50,810 bases of DNA from assembly GCA_002391195.1 (NCBI GenBank), contig DGRZ01000107.1:1-50810 (forward strand). The letters run 5' to 3'. The DNA comes from Fibrobacter sp. UBA4375 (GTDB taxonomy: Bacteria; Fibrobacterota; Fibrobacteria; Fibrobacterales; Fibrobacteraceae). A program made the translations under genes and the position numbers. The notes under the pieces are model-generated. The model had not been told where the DNA came from, did no database searches, and saw nothing but the letters and a program-made list of their open reading frames with translations. This document shows, piece after piece, positions 1-8,315 of this stretch; positions within the stretch are counted from its first letter, which is position 1; each line of letters begins with the position of its first letter.

Positions 1-1064
1 GGTGCATCTACCCGATGTATGACTTTGCGCACCCGCTTAGCGACTGGATCGAAGGCATTACCCACTCCATCTGTACGCTGGAATTCGAGGCGCACCGCCC
101 GCTGTACGACTGGTTCTTGATTGAACTGGGCCTGGACAATCGCCCGCAGCAGATTGAATTTGCCCGCCTGAACCTCACCTACACCATGATGAGCAAGCGT
201 AAGCTTTTGGAACTGGTGCAGACGAAGGCCGTAATGGGCTGGAACGACCCGCGTATGCCGACGGTTTGCGGTTACCGCCGCCGTGGCTTCACGCCGAGTT
301 CCATCCGCGAGTTCTGCGACCGCATCGGCGTGTCGAAGGCCGACTCCATGGTGGACGTGAACCTCTTGTACTTCTGCATCCGCGAAGAACTGAACAAGAC
401 GGCGAACCGCGTGATGGCGGTGATCGACCCGGTGAAGCTCGTGATTGACAACTGGGAAGACGGCAAGGTGGAAATGATCAAGGTTGAAAACAACCCCAAC
501 GACCCCGCCGCCGGTACCCGCGAAGTCCCCTTCGGGAAGGTTCTCTACATCGAGGCCGACGACTTCATGGAAGAACCGCCCAAGAAGTACTTCCGCCTCA
601 AGCCGGATGGCGAAGTCCGCCTGAAGGGCGCCTACTTCGTGACCTGCAAGAGCGTCGAGAAGGACGCAAACGGCAAGGTGACGGTGATTCACTGCGAATA
701 CGACCCGCAGAGCCAGGGCGGCGAGACTCCCGATGGCCGCAAGGTCAAGGGCACCATCCACTGGGTTTCTGCGGCACATGCCGTGGATGCCGAAGTGCGC
801 CTCATCAATAACCTGTTCACGTTGGAAGACCCGGCACAGGTTCCCGAGGGCGAGGACTGGCACGACTACCTGAACCCGGAATCCATGGTGATTAAGCAGG
901 CCAAGGTGGAACCGAGCCTTGCAAACGCCAAGCTCGAAGACCGCTTCCAGTTCATGCGCCAGGGCTACTTCTGCCTCGACAGCGAAGATTCCAAGCCGGG
1001 CCACCTGGTGTTCAACCGCACGGTGGATCTGAAGGACAGTTTCGCAAAAGCCGTCGCGAAGTAA
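1..1064 (+). CDS. glnS: Glutaminyl-tRNA synthetase, C-terminal part (5' end outside window)
   Basis: Charges tRNA-Gln with glutamine in the cytoplasm. The open frame runs in from the left edge (codons start at base 3) and begins with CIYPMYDFAHPLSDWIEGI, then THS.CTLEFE.HRPLYDWF. This is the class I GlnRS signature around the end of the catalytic core. The rest matches the beta-barrel anticodon-binding domains of GlnRS, ending in the usual ...FNRTVDLKDSF. About 354 residues are present, so roughly the first 200 residues (with the HIGH motif) lie outside the window. The reading frame is intact to a TAA stop. GluRS was considered, but the two-barrel C-terminal half and the YDFAHPLSD motif are typical of GlnRS. 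Confidence 0.95.
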   Translation, partial: CIYPMYDFAHPLSDWIEGITHSICTLEFEAHRPLYDWFLIELGLDNRPQQIEFARLNLTYTMMSKRKLLELVQTKAVMGWNDPRMPTVCGYRRRGFTPSSIREFCDRIGVSKADSMVDVNLLYFCIREELNKTANRVMAVIDPVKLVIDNWEDGKVEMIKVENNPNDPAAGTREVPFGKVLYIEADDFMEEPPKKYFRLKPDGEVRLKGAYFVTCKSVEKDANGKVTVIHCEYDPQSQGGETPDGRKVKGTIHWVSAAHAVDAEVRLINNLFTLEDPAQVPEGEDWHDYLNPESMVIKQAKVEPSLANAKLEDRFQFMRQGYFCLDSEDSKPGHLVFNRTVDLKDSFAKAVAK

Positions 1065-1573
1065 TTCGCCGATATACTTCGCAATACTGCGTTGCTCGAC
1101 CTCTCACGTACGCTTTGTACGCTACGAGGGCTCGCGCCTTGTCTCGCTCGGTTCTAATTCGAATTTTAATCAGGTTGATTGGTGTAAAAGTTTCGCGATC
1201 CGGTGTCATGCGAACATCCGCTGTATGCCGATACAGCTTCGGGCCGCGAATTTTTTTGAAAATGGGGTTTTAGGGGCGTTGCCCCTAGGCGAAGGGGTAG
1301 GTCGAGCGAGGCTCGACCGAGGGGACAACGGTCCAAGGCGAGAGTCGTGACAGGTTGCTTGCAAACTGGAATGACCGAGCCGAACAGTTGGGGATTGAGC
1401 GTAGCGAAAGACCAAGGCTTTCCCCTTTTTGTAAAATTAGCCAAAAAACGTCGTTTTATAAAATTTATTGATTAAAAACTAAATAATTATATATTTGATT
1501 TTATAAATCCGCCGATATATATTTTGGGTGTAGCCGGATAGCATGTGCTGTCTGAAAAAGAGAGGAACCCAAA
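1065..1573. other. 509-bp non-coding stretch with a series of hairpins
   Basis: No convincing gene. After glnS the sequence contains four short perfect inverted repeats: CGTAC/GTACG (1107-1121), GCTGTAT/ATACAGC with a GCCG loop (1220-1237), TAGGGGC/GCCCCTA with a GTT loop (1271-1287) and GGTCGAGC/GCTCGACC with a GAG loop (1300-1318). It then turns sharply AT-rich from about 1430. Short frames on the minus strand (1166-1444 and 1206-1415) are Arg/Pro-rich, lack a ribosome site and look like translated repeat DNA. I infer a dispersed repeat or structured transcript behind glnS, followed by the promoter region of the next gene. It matches no ncRNA family I recognise. Confidence 0.5.
1468..1497 (+). 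promoter_or_regulatory. Candidate FCB-type promoter
   Basis: ATTG at 1467-1470 and TATATTTG at 1490-1497 are separated by 19 bases. This matches the Bacteroidetes-type layout TTTG-N19-TAnnTTTG closely. It lies in AT-rich DNA about 75 bases upstream of the secreted-protein gene at 1574. That Fibrobacter uses this promoter type is an inference from its place in the FCB group. Confidence 0.4.
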
Positions 1574-2323
1574 ATGAAAACGCTATTCAAGATATCGATG
1601 ATGGTGGCCGTTTTCAGTATTTGTGCCACCTTTGCTGCTGATAATCACTCTCCGCTCCGTGCCAGGGTAGATACTTCGGCGGTGCTTTTGGGCAAGGAAG
1701 CCTCCTATGCAAGGCTTTTACGGGTTACCATGAAGGATGGTTCTGTCGAGGAATTCCTGGTGGAATCCGTCAAAACCCTCACCTTCCAGGCAAACCCCAA
1801 TGACAGTTCCAACATTTACGATGAAGACGAGAAAGAAGACGAGGAAAGATCCGATGAACCCGATAGGACCCCTGAACAGATGTCTTCCAGTTCGGTGACG
1901 CCGTCTAGTTCTTCTGTATCACCCAGCTCCGACAGCAAGAGGGGTGACGAAGTGACACCCAGCTCCGACAGCAAGAGGGGTGACGACGTGACGCCCAGTT
2001 CCGACAGCAAGAAGGGCGATGACCCGTCCTCCAGTTCCTCGGACAAGCCCTCGGCTATCCCCGTGGCAAACTATGCCGGAACGAAGATCATGTGGAATTC
2101 CAGGAACCAGACACTGTCCATCTTCTCGAGGCAGAGCGGGAACGCAAAATTTGCCCTGTTTGATGTTCAAGGTGTGATAGTGGGGAGTGGGAACGTGTTT
2201 GTCTCCAGAGGCTCCACGGCTTTTGCTTTGGATTACCTGGATTTGCCCAAGGGAAACTTTGTAGTAAAGTTTGAAATCGGTAACACGAAACTTCAACAGA
2301 CGATTGCCGTTACCGGAAAGTAA
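1574..2323 (+). CDS. Secreted protein with Ser-rich repeat linker, unknown function
   Basis: 249 residues. A signal peptide (about residues 1-21, Lys-containing start, hydrophobic core, ending ATFA) points to export. Residues 28-75 form a small beta domain ending DGSVEEFLVESVKTLTFQ, a pattern common at the front of FCB secreted proteins. Residues 80-160 are an acidic then Ser-rich linker with three 12-residue repeats of the PSSDSKRGDEVT type. The last 80 residues look like a beta-sandwich C-terminal domain (FALFDVQGVIVGSG, DLPKGNFVVKFEIG), similar in style to type IX sorting or CBM-like tail domains. The start follows GAGGAA. The stop lies 11 bases before the next gene, with a strong ribosome site between, so the two are probably co-expressed. 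The function is not recognised. Confidence 0.85.
   Translation: MKTLFKISMMVAVFSICATFAADNHSPLRARVDTSAVLLGKEASYARLLRVTMKDGSVEEFLVESVKTLTFQANPNDSSNIYDEDEKEDEERSDEPDRTPEQMSSSSVTPSSSSVSPSSDSKRGDEVTPSSDSKRGDDVTPSSDSKKGDDPSSSSSDKPSAIPVANYAGTKIMWNSRNQTLSIFSRQSGNAKFALFDVQGVIVGSGNVFVSRGSTAFALDYLDLPKGNFVVKFEIGNTKLQQTIAVTGK
1921..2023 (+). repeat. 36-bp tandem repeat, about 3 copies, inside a linker
   Basis: A 36-base unit starting ACCCAGCTCCGACAGCAAGA occurs at 1921, 1957 and (diverged, shortened) 1993. It encodes the 12-residue linker repeat PSSDSK(R/K)GD(E/D)VT. The first two copies differ at only one or two bases, which suggests recent duplication. Confidence 0.9.
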
Positions 2324-2329
2324 GGAGGC
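2323..2329 (+). promoter_or_regulatory. Strong ribosome binding site
   Basis: AAGGAGG directly follows the stop of the upstream gene and precedes the ATG at 2335 by five bases. It fixes the start and supports coupled translation of the two secreted proteins. Strong Shine-Dalgarno sites are uncommon in this window. Confidence 0.75.
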
Positions 2330-2334
2330 CCATC

Positions 2335-5300
2335 ATGAATTACCGTATCATTACATCCGCGGTCCTGGCCCTTTCGCTTACTTCATTCGCCGGCCAGGCC
2401 TACTTTATCTTCAAGAAGGACTCCACCTACACGGCGGGGCTCCTGGGAATCGACTCCCTTAACTTTCCGAAGGATAGGCGGGGCGAGACGGACTCCCTGT
2501 TCATTGCGGGCTATGGCCTCAAGGCTTTTGACCGGGTGCCCCTGGCCAATACCGAGGTGTCCTTCAAGACGGACTATTACGATGCCGAAAAGCTGTCCGT
2601 GAATGTCCAGTCCGGAGCCCGGATTGGCAGTTTCCTGTTCTACCTGAGGGATGTGGAATACATCGACTTTGTCAAGGTGAACAGCAAGAGCGATACCGAC
2701 GGAGACGGGCTTTCTGACATAGATGAAATCTACAAGATAGGCACCAATCCCCGTATGGCCGATACCGACGGCGACGGCTACAGTGACGGCACCGAGATGA
2801 ACCTGTTCAACCCCCAGAACCCGACGGTCTGGAACCCCAACGTGGCGGACTTGCCCAAGCTGGAAGTGACCATGACCATGACGCCTTCTGTGACGCTGAC
2901 CCGTACCACCAGCACCGGGATCACCAAGTCCACCACCATTTCCGAAGGGGAAGCTGTGCAGACTACGACAGGCGTGAGCAATAGCGAGACCCGGTCGGCC
3001 TCCCTGATGCACGCTTGGAGTGTCGGTATCCAGGGCGGTTACGCTTCTTCCAGTCCCACATTCATGGTGAATGTGGGCTATAACGGAAGCTACACGACTA
3101 GCACGGGCCACACCATGACGGAGAGCCAGTCTAGTTCCATCACCAGGAACTACAACCAGGCTATCACCGAGGCCATGACTCAGGGCGAGTCCATTACGGG
3201 TGGCACCATCAGCATGCAGGCCCGTATCACCAATACGGGGAAGGTGGCCTTTACTATCGGGAACCTGCTCTTGAATGCCAGTACCTATACGCCTTCCGGC
3301 GATATTCAGATTATCGCTGAACTGTCGGTCGGTGACGGGGCAGGCGAGGACAAGTGGACCAATATCACCCTTGCTCCCGGTGAATCCAAGGACCTGCAGT
3401 TCTGGAAGGGCGGGCTTCCTCTGGATGCCCTGACCAACCTGGTTTTCAATCCGGGTGCCATATTCCTTTCGGCAAGTGCATTCAAGATCACTACCGAATA
3501 TGACGGCAGGACCAGTGACTTTACCGAGGCCTACACCAAGGCGTCGGCCAGTACGGCAAGGATTACTATCGATAACGGGATGTACTACGGAAATAGTGCA
3601 AATCGCGTCCGCGAATACCGTGTTTCCACCAATTTCCGCTACAACGAGGCTTACTCGGGCAAGGACGATTTCCACAAGCCCGTTTCGCTTTCCGAAATTT
3701 TGAACATCTTGAAGGTTCCCTTCCAGCAGGATTCCCTGAAGGTGGGTGACGAAGTCCGTTACGGTCTCAAGAGCCTGGGCGATCTTTCTTATGCCACGGC
3801 AGACGGCGATACGGCCTGCTGGTTCGTGTCCATCGTGAAGGCTTCGGACCCTACGGTGGCCGTTGTCCGCTCTCTGCAGATTGGCAGTTTTAACATGGAT
3901 AGCGTAATTGTGGGTGCAGGAGACCAGGTGCAGTTCATGTACAACGAGGACCGCGACCACGACCACGTGCCTGCCAGCATGGAAAATATGCTGGGCATCA
4001 GCGACGAGAAGGTGGATAGCGATGGCGACCAGATTCCCGATTTCGATGAAATCAACGGCTGGACCAAGATTGCCTACACCTATGACAGCGTCAGCGTGCC
4101 CATGCTGAGGGCCGGTGTTTGCGAAACCACGGATACCATGATGGTCAAGGTGGACTCCAAGCACAAATACTGCTTTATCTATCGCCATCAGGGAGCCAAG
4201 TACGATATCTCGGTGCCCTGCAGGGACCTGGAGTTTAGCAGTGTTGGTGCCCAGTGCTACCGTCCATACACCATCAAGTTTATCAAGCCGGAGAATGTAC
4301 GGGGCTACGATACCGTGGCAGTAGTTGTGGATTCTGCGGAGGTGGGACCCTTCTTTACCAACCCTGCCCTGAAGGATACCGACGGCGACGGCCTTGAGGA
4401 CAATGTGGACCCCAATCCCAATGTTCGTGAGGTTTCCACCAAGTCCAATATCGCAAAGATTGCAGTTCACGACATTTCCGAGGGCAAGGATGTGGCTGTG
4501 ACAAGGAGCTGCCGCATGGAAGGCCTGCTTTGCGTGGACTCCCTGTTTGTCACTGACTCCATCAGGGGCGCAAACGTTACGGTGAACGTCACTACGGTGG
4601 AACCCGTGAAGGTGAACGGCGGTATGAACGTGTACTCCGGCAATACCAGGGTGCCCGTGACTGCCGAAGGAATCAAGGGATCGGGAGCCGATGCGGTGGC
4701 CATGGTGTTCAAGTTCAACGTGGTGAACCTTTCTGCGGCAAGCGCCGACACCCTGAAGATGGTGGTGTATTCCGAAAAGGGTGATTCCACCACCTACCAC
4801 CTGGTTCTCCGCTCCCTGATTACCGCCCCCACGGACTTGGTGCTTGGCCGTAACAGCGATCGGAATGCCATTATTCTGAACTGGGTGGCAAACAAGACCG
4901 ATCCGAGAATCCTGGGTTACGTGGTTCTTCGTGCCGAAGGGGGCAGGAACTACAACAACCCCTCCCTGACCAAGTATTTCATGGAGCCAACTACCGTAAA
5001 GCCCCAGGACGGCTATGCCCTGAGTAGCGGTATCACCCTTGTGAAGGTGCTTGGCCCTGGCGAAGAAACTTTCACCGACAAGGTGGGTGGCGGTTCTCCC
5101 TACTACACCTACAGGGTGTATGCCTACGCCAAGGCAGGCAATGCCTACGTGTTCTCGAATGGCTCCAACGTGGCTACCCGGAGCGTGGGTCGTATCAAGT
5201 TCCAGTTCCAGATGACTGGACGTGGCACGGAATACCTGTGGCATTACAGCAAGGCCCATCGTGAGGACTTTGTAACGGACGCCATTTTCTATGATGGGAC

Positions 5301-5763
5301 CAACACCAGGAACGCTCCGATCCACCAGTACACCTACTACTTCTATGAAGGTGGCTCAGTAGGCGCAGGCAATACGATTATCTACCAGGAATGGACGGAT
5401 CGCGACATGAATCATGACGACAATTCCGTACCGGGCGACCACACCATCTATTCTTATGAGATGGGCAGCCAGGGCATTACGCTCCAGCTGAAGGCGGCTG
5501 GCAAGGATTACGACGTGCGGCCGAACCACAGCATCTTCTGGCCCTACGAAAACTTTGCCAAGGTGCTGAAGGGATCGTCTGAAGTGACCCCGAACGCGAA
5601 GGACAAGAGCGTTCCCAAACGGGATTTTGTCGAGCACAAGTTCAACTACGGTGACCGCGGCATCGAATTCGATCCAGGAAACGACGGCTGCGACAAGGAT
5701 TGCGGAAGCGAGCCCCATGCAGGCTACAAGTTTAAATTCGACTACGGCTGGGCCGATGACTGA
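2335..5763 (+). CDS. Secreted protein with Ca-binding repeats and an anthrax protective antigen-like pore domain
   Basis: 1142 residues. Signal peptide 1-20. Residues 119-155 hold two DTDGDG-type Ca-binding repeats. Residues 172-470 resemble domain 2 of anthrax protective antigen and the clostridial binary toxin B subunits: a Thr/Ser-rich strand pair, an alternating polar/apolar stretch (about 224-256, AWSVGIQGGYASSS then TFMVNVGYNGSYT) like the membrane-inserting hairpin, then MQARITNTGKVAFTIGNLLL and STARITIDNG...PVSLSEILNIL. These parallel ARLNANIRYVNTGTAPIYNV and TARIIFNG...MTLKEALKI of PA. Further DSDGD/DTDGDG motifs occur near 560 and 680, and a fibronectin III-like domain at about 830-950. 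The C-terminus is a beta-rich, acidic domain that I do not recognise. No PA14 domain and no furin-type activation site are obvious. AAGGAGG lies 5-8 bases before the ATG. The role (pore, adhesin or surface assembly) is inference. Confidence 0.8.
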   Translation: MNYRIITSAVLALSLTSFAGQAYFIFKKDSTYTAGLLGIDSLNFPKDRRGETDSLFIAGYGLKAFDRVPLANTEVSFKTDYYDAEKLSVNVQSGARIGSFLFYLRDVEYIDFVKVNSKSDTDGDGLSDIDEIYKIGTNPRMADTDGDGYSDGTEMNLFNPQNPTVWNPNVADLPKLEVTMTMTPSVTLTRTTSTGITKSTTISEGEAVQTTTGVSNSETRSASLMHAWSVGIQGGYASSSPTFMVNVGYNGSYTTSTGHTMTESQSSSITRNYNQAITEAMTQGESITGGTISMQARITNTGKVAFTIGNLLLNASTYTPSGDIQIIAELSVGDGAGEDKWTNITLAPGESKDLQFWKGGLPLDALTNLVFNPGAIFLSASAFKITTEYDGRTSDFTEAYTKASASTARITIDNGMYYGNSANRVREYRVSTNFRYNEAYSGKDDFHKPVSLSEILNILKVPFQQDSLKVGDEVRYGLKSLGDLSYATADGDTACWFVSIVKASDPTVAVVRSLQIGSFNMDSVIVGAGDQVQFMYNEDRDHDHVPASMENMLGISDEKVDSDGDQIPDFDEINGWTKIAYTYDSVSVPMLRAGVCETTDTMMVKVDSKHKYCFIYRHQGAKYDISVPCRDLEFSSVGAQCYRPYTIKFIKPENVRGYDTVAVVVDSAEVGPFFTNPALKDTDGDGLEDNVDPNPNVREVSTKSNIAKIAVHDISEGKDVAVTRSCRMEGLLCVDSLFVTDSIRGANVTVNVTTVEPVKVNGGMNVYSGNTRVPVTAEGIKGSGADAVAMVFKFNVVNLSAASADTLKMVVYSEKGDSTTYHLVLRSLITAPTDLVLGRNSDRNAIILNWVANKTDPRILGYVVLRAEGGRNYNNPSLTKYFMEPTTVKPQDGYALSSGITLVKVLGPGEETFTDKVGGGSPYYTYRVYAYAKAGNAYVFSNGSNVATRSVGRIKFQFQMTGRGTEYLWHYSKAHREDFVTDAIFYDGTNTRNAPIHQYTYYFYEGGSVGAGNTIIYQEWTDRDMNHDDNSVPGDHTIYSYEMGSQGITLQLKAAGKDYDVRPNHSIFWPYENFAKVLKGSSEVTPNAKDKSVPKRDFVEHKFNYGDRGIEFDPGNDGCDKDCGSEPHAGYKFKFDYGWADD

Positions 5764-5787
5764 CGATAAATTTTATACATTGTCGGT

Positions 5788-6309
5788 ATGGCATCCAAAA
5801 TCGAATACAAGGGAAAAAGGCCCGAGGTGGGGGAGAAGGTGTTCCTTGCCGAGGGTTCCAAGCTCATCGGCGATGTGAAGATAGGGGAGGACTCCTCTGT
5901 CTTTTACAATGCTGTCTTGCGTGGGGATATTGCCCCAATTGTGGTGGGCAATCAGACCAATATCCAGGACAACGTGTCTATCCATGTTTCCACCGATGTT
6001 CCCGTCAAGATCGGAAACCGGGTCACCATAGGCCATAACGCCGTAATCCACAGTTGCACCATCGACGACGATGTGCTGGTGGGCATGGGGGCTATCATTA
6101 TGGACGGCGTCCACATCAAGAAAAACAGCATCGTGGGGGCAGGGACTTTGGTCACCCAGGGTCGCGAGTTCCCTGCGGGTTCCCTGATTGTGGGTTCCCC
6201 GGCCCATATTTCCCGTGCCGTTTCCGAAGAGGAACTGCACCATGTTCGAGAAGGCGTGGAACGCTACCTCGCCGTTAAGGACGAACTCTTGCAACAAGAA
6301 GAAACCTAA
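5788..6309 (+). CDS. Gamma-carbonic anhydrase-like hexapeptide-repeat protein
   Basis: 173 residues, the usual length of the YrdA/gamma-carbonic anhydrase family. The chain is a left-handed beta-helix of hexapeptide repeats (VKIGEDSSVFYNAVLRGD, NRVTIGHNAVIHSC, DDDVLVGMGAIIMDG) followed by a C-terminal helix. The three metal-binding histidines of the family are visible as H66 (SIHV), H83 and H88 (GHNAVIH). Family members form trimers, bind Zn or Fe and are sometimes carbonic anhydrases, but many have no proven activity. The gene abuts the lipid kinase gene with no spacing, so the two are in one operon. Catalysis is inferred only from the His triad. Confidence 0.88.
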   Translation: MASKIEYKGKRPEVGEKVFLAEGSKLIGDVKIGEDSSVFYNAVLRGDIAPIVVGNQTNIQDNVSIHVSTDVPVKIGNRVTIGHNAVIHSCTIDDDVLVGMGAIIMDGVHIKKNSIVGAGTLVTQGREFPAGSLIVGSPAHISRAVSEEELHHVREGVERYLAVKDELLQQEET

Positions 6310-7272
6310 ATGCTCAAGTTCCATTTTCTCATCAATCCTATCAGTGGCGGCGGTCAGGGGAAGGTTATTTTTGAATTCCTTCCCGAGATTATGGCGTCCA
6401 TGGATTACAAGCAGGAGGAATGGAAGGCTGAATTTACACAGGCCGAAGGCATGCGGGAGCAAATCCAGCAGGCCCTGGAATCGACGGAAACCCTGGTGGC
6501 CGTAGGCGGCGATGGAACCGTTTCGGCGGTGCTTTCCACTATGCTTCTGGGCGGGTTTTCCCAGAAGGTGAAAATCGGGCTTATCCCGCTGGGCACGGGG
6601 AACGACCTGGCCCGGGTGCTGAACCTTTACAAGCCCTACGTGGACCGGGGCCTCTTGTTCCTGGTGCGCAGGCTGGTGCTTGCGGGGGCGAGACCTTTCG
6701 ATATCTGGAAGGTGAACGGCAAGTTCGCTCTGGCCAACTATTTTTCGGCGGGAATCGATGCCCGCATTGCCCACGATTTCAACCTGGACCGTGCCACGGG
6801 AGCTATCGCCTCCAATTCCGTAGTGGCCAACAAGCTTCATTACGTGAAGCGGTTCTTTGCCGACAGGGATTACATGCTCAAGTCGGGTTCTTTGGCCTAT
6901 GTGGATGCCGCAGGCGAAAAGCACCAGGTGGATGTTTCCGGCCACAGGACGGTGATCGTTGGAAACATTCCCAGCTTTGCCAGCGGGGCCAATCCCTTTT
7001 TCCGGTCCAACATGGCGGACGGTCTGTTGGAAGTGGTTGATGTCCCTAACATGCACAATTTCTTGATGGCCATCGCCATCGGGAACATCCCGCTAATCGG
7101 GTTTATCTACAAGAAGTATTTCCTCCAGTCCAAGAAGGTCAAGTCCGTGGAGCTCCGTCTGGATAAGGACGAGTTCCTGCAGCTGGACGGCGAGGATTTG
7201 AGCGGCAAGGCGGGAGAAACCGTGACCATTGAGTATGCCGCCCAGGTGAACATGCTGGCTTTGGACCCCTGA
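6310..7272 (+). CDS. Diacylglycerol/lipid kinase family protein (YegS/DgkB type)
   Basis: 320 residues, full length for the family. It transfers phosphate from ATP to a lipid such as diacylglycerol at the cytoplasmic membrane face. The N-terminus has the INPISGGGQG nucleotide loop, the GGDGTVSAV motif lies at 66-74, and LIPLGTGNDLAR follows near 93-104, all diagnostic of the DAGK catalytic domain. The C-terminal half is the usual beta-sandwich (SAGIDARIAHDF, IGNIPSFASGANPF, LQLDGEDL). It shares TGATG with the downstream lpxD, and the arrangement suggests a role in envelope lipid metabolism. The exact lipid substrate cannot be read from the sequence. Confidence 0.9.
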   Translation: MLKFHFLINPISGGGQGKVIFEFLPEIMASMDYKQEEWKAEFTQAEGMREQIQQALESTETLVAVGGDGTVSAVLSTMLLGGFSQKVKIGLIPLGTGNDLARVLNLYKPYVDRGLLFLVRRLVLAGARPFDIWKVNGKFALANYFSAGIDARIAHDFNLDRATGAIASNSVVANKLHYVKRFFADRDYMLKSGSLAYVDAAGEKHQVDVSGHRTVIVGNIPSFASGANPFFRSNMADGLLEVVDVPNMHNFLMAIAIGNIPLIGFIYKKYFLQSKKVKSVELRLDKDEFLQLDGEDLSGKAGETVTIEYAAQVNMLALDP

Positions 7273-8315
7273 TGAAACCGGTGTTGTTTTCTACAGTACG
7301 GGAATGGCTCTGTGCCGAAGGTTTGACGCAGCCGTTTTCGGGTACGGACTTTGCCGGATGCGAAGATTTTGAACTGACGGGTTTTGCCCCTCTGGAAACG
7401 GCGGGAGCGTCTGACGTGAGTTTCTGGGTGGGGGACAATTTCAAGAGCGACACCAACGTGCCCGGATTTTCGGACTCCGTTCTCGGTCAGGTCCAGGCGG
7501 GGCTTTTGTTTGTGCCTGCTTCGCTGGTTGCCGGCTCAGAATCCCTGACGGTGTTGAAGGCTAGGCTTCCGAAGGTCCGTGCTTTAATGCCTGTGGAAAA
7601 TCCTCACCATGCCATGGTGGAATTTTTGAAGCGCTTTGCTTGCGATGGGGCTGATGGCGTGAAAGATGCCGATGGTATGAACGGTGCCGCCCGGATTCAC
7701 CCCACGGCGGTGGTGGAGGGCATAGTTGGCGAAGGTTGCCGCATCGGCCCCCACTGCGTGGTGATGGCCGGTGCGGAACTGGGCGCGAACTGCGTCCTGG
7801 AATCTTCCGTGACTATTTACCCCTATGTAAAAATCGGCGAAGGCTGTATTTTTCAGGCGGGAGCGGTTATAGGCTCCCGAGGTTTCGGTTTTTACGACTA
7901 TCAGGGCAAGCGTCGCATGATTCCCCATTTGGCGGGGGTCCGCATAGGGGACCGCTGTAGCTTTGGTGCCAATACCGTAGTGGCGACAGGCTTTTTGGCT
8001 CCAACCTCCATCGGAGACGACAGCCATTTTGACTCTATGGTCGAAATTGCCCACAACTGCAAGGTAGGGAACCACGTGTTTATGGCGTCACAGTCGGCGT
8101 TGGCGGGCTCCGTTACCGTTGGGGACGGTTCCGAATTTGCGGGGGCCGCCAAGGTGGCGGACCACATTACCATCGGCAAGAATGTGCGGGTGGCGGCCAA
8201 GGCGGGAGTGACCCGCAATGTGCCCGACGGAAAGACCGTTTCTGGATTCCCCGCTCTGGAAATAGACCTTTGGCGCCGTTGCATGGTCCGCCTGAAACAG
8301 CTCGGGAAAAAGTGA
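7272..8315 (+). CDS. lpxD: UDP-3-O-acylglucosamine N-acyltransferase
   Basis: 347 residues. Third enzyme of lipid A synthesis: adds the second 3-hydroxyacyl chain from acyl-ACP to the UDP-3-O-acylglucosamine amine. The N-terminal domain (1-110) binds the uridine part. Residues 125-320 are hexapeptide repeats forming the trimeric left-handed beta-helix. The catalytic histidine is H261 in VEIAHNCKVGNH, and GSRGFGFYDYQGKRRMIPHL precedes it as in other LpxD proteins. The start overlaps the upstream stop (TGATG), and its own stop overlaps the lpxC start in the same way, giving a tightly coupled dgk-lpxD-lpxC run. Confidence 0.95.
   Translation: MKPVLFSTVREWLCAEGLTQPFSGTDFAGCEDFELTGFAPLETAGASDVSFWVGDNFKSDTNVPGFSDSVLGQVQAGLLFVPASLVAGSESLTVLKARLPKVRALMPVENPHHAMVEFLKRFACDGADGVKDADGMNGAARIHPTAVVEGIVGEGCRIGPHCVVMAGAELGANCVLESSVTIYPYVKIGEGCIFQAGAVIGSRGFGFYDYQGKRRMIPHLAGVRIGDRCSFGANTVVATGFLAPTSIGDDSHFDSMVEIAHNCKVGNHVFMASQSALAGSVTVGDGSEFAGAAKVADHITIGKNVRVAAKAGVTRNVPDGKTVSGFPALEIDLWRRCMVRLKQLGKK

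Noticed and set aside
1166..1444. Two overlapping minus-strand open frames (92 and 69 residues)
   Set aside because: They fall in a hairpin-rich repeat region, have no ribosome site, and look like translated repeat DNA.
1065..1573. tRNA, tmRNA, RNase P or 6S RNA in the stretch after glnS
   Set aside because: None of their conserved cores or a cloverleaf fold could be made from the visible hairpins.
2383..5325. 980-residue open frame on the minus strand opposite the PA-like gene
   Set aside because: It is antisense to a well-supported gene with domain matches. Its residues (many His, Gly, Val) are those expected from the complement of biased codons, and there is no ribosome site or known domain.
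5773..7056. 427-residue minus-strand open frame
   Set aside because: It lies across the carbonic anhydrase-like and lipid kinase genes and has the same shadow composition.
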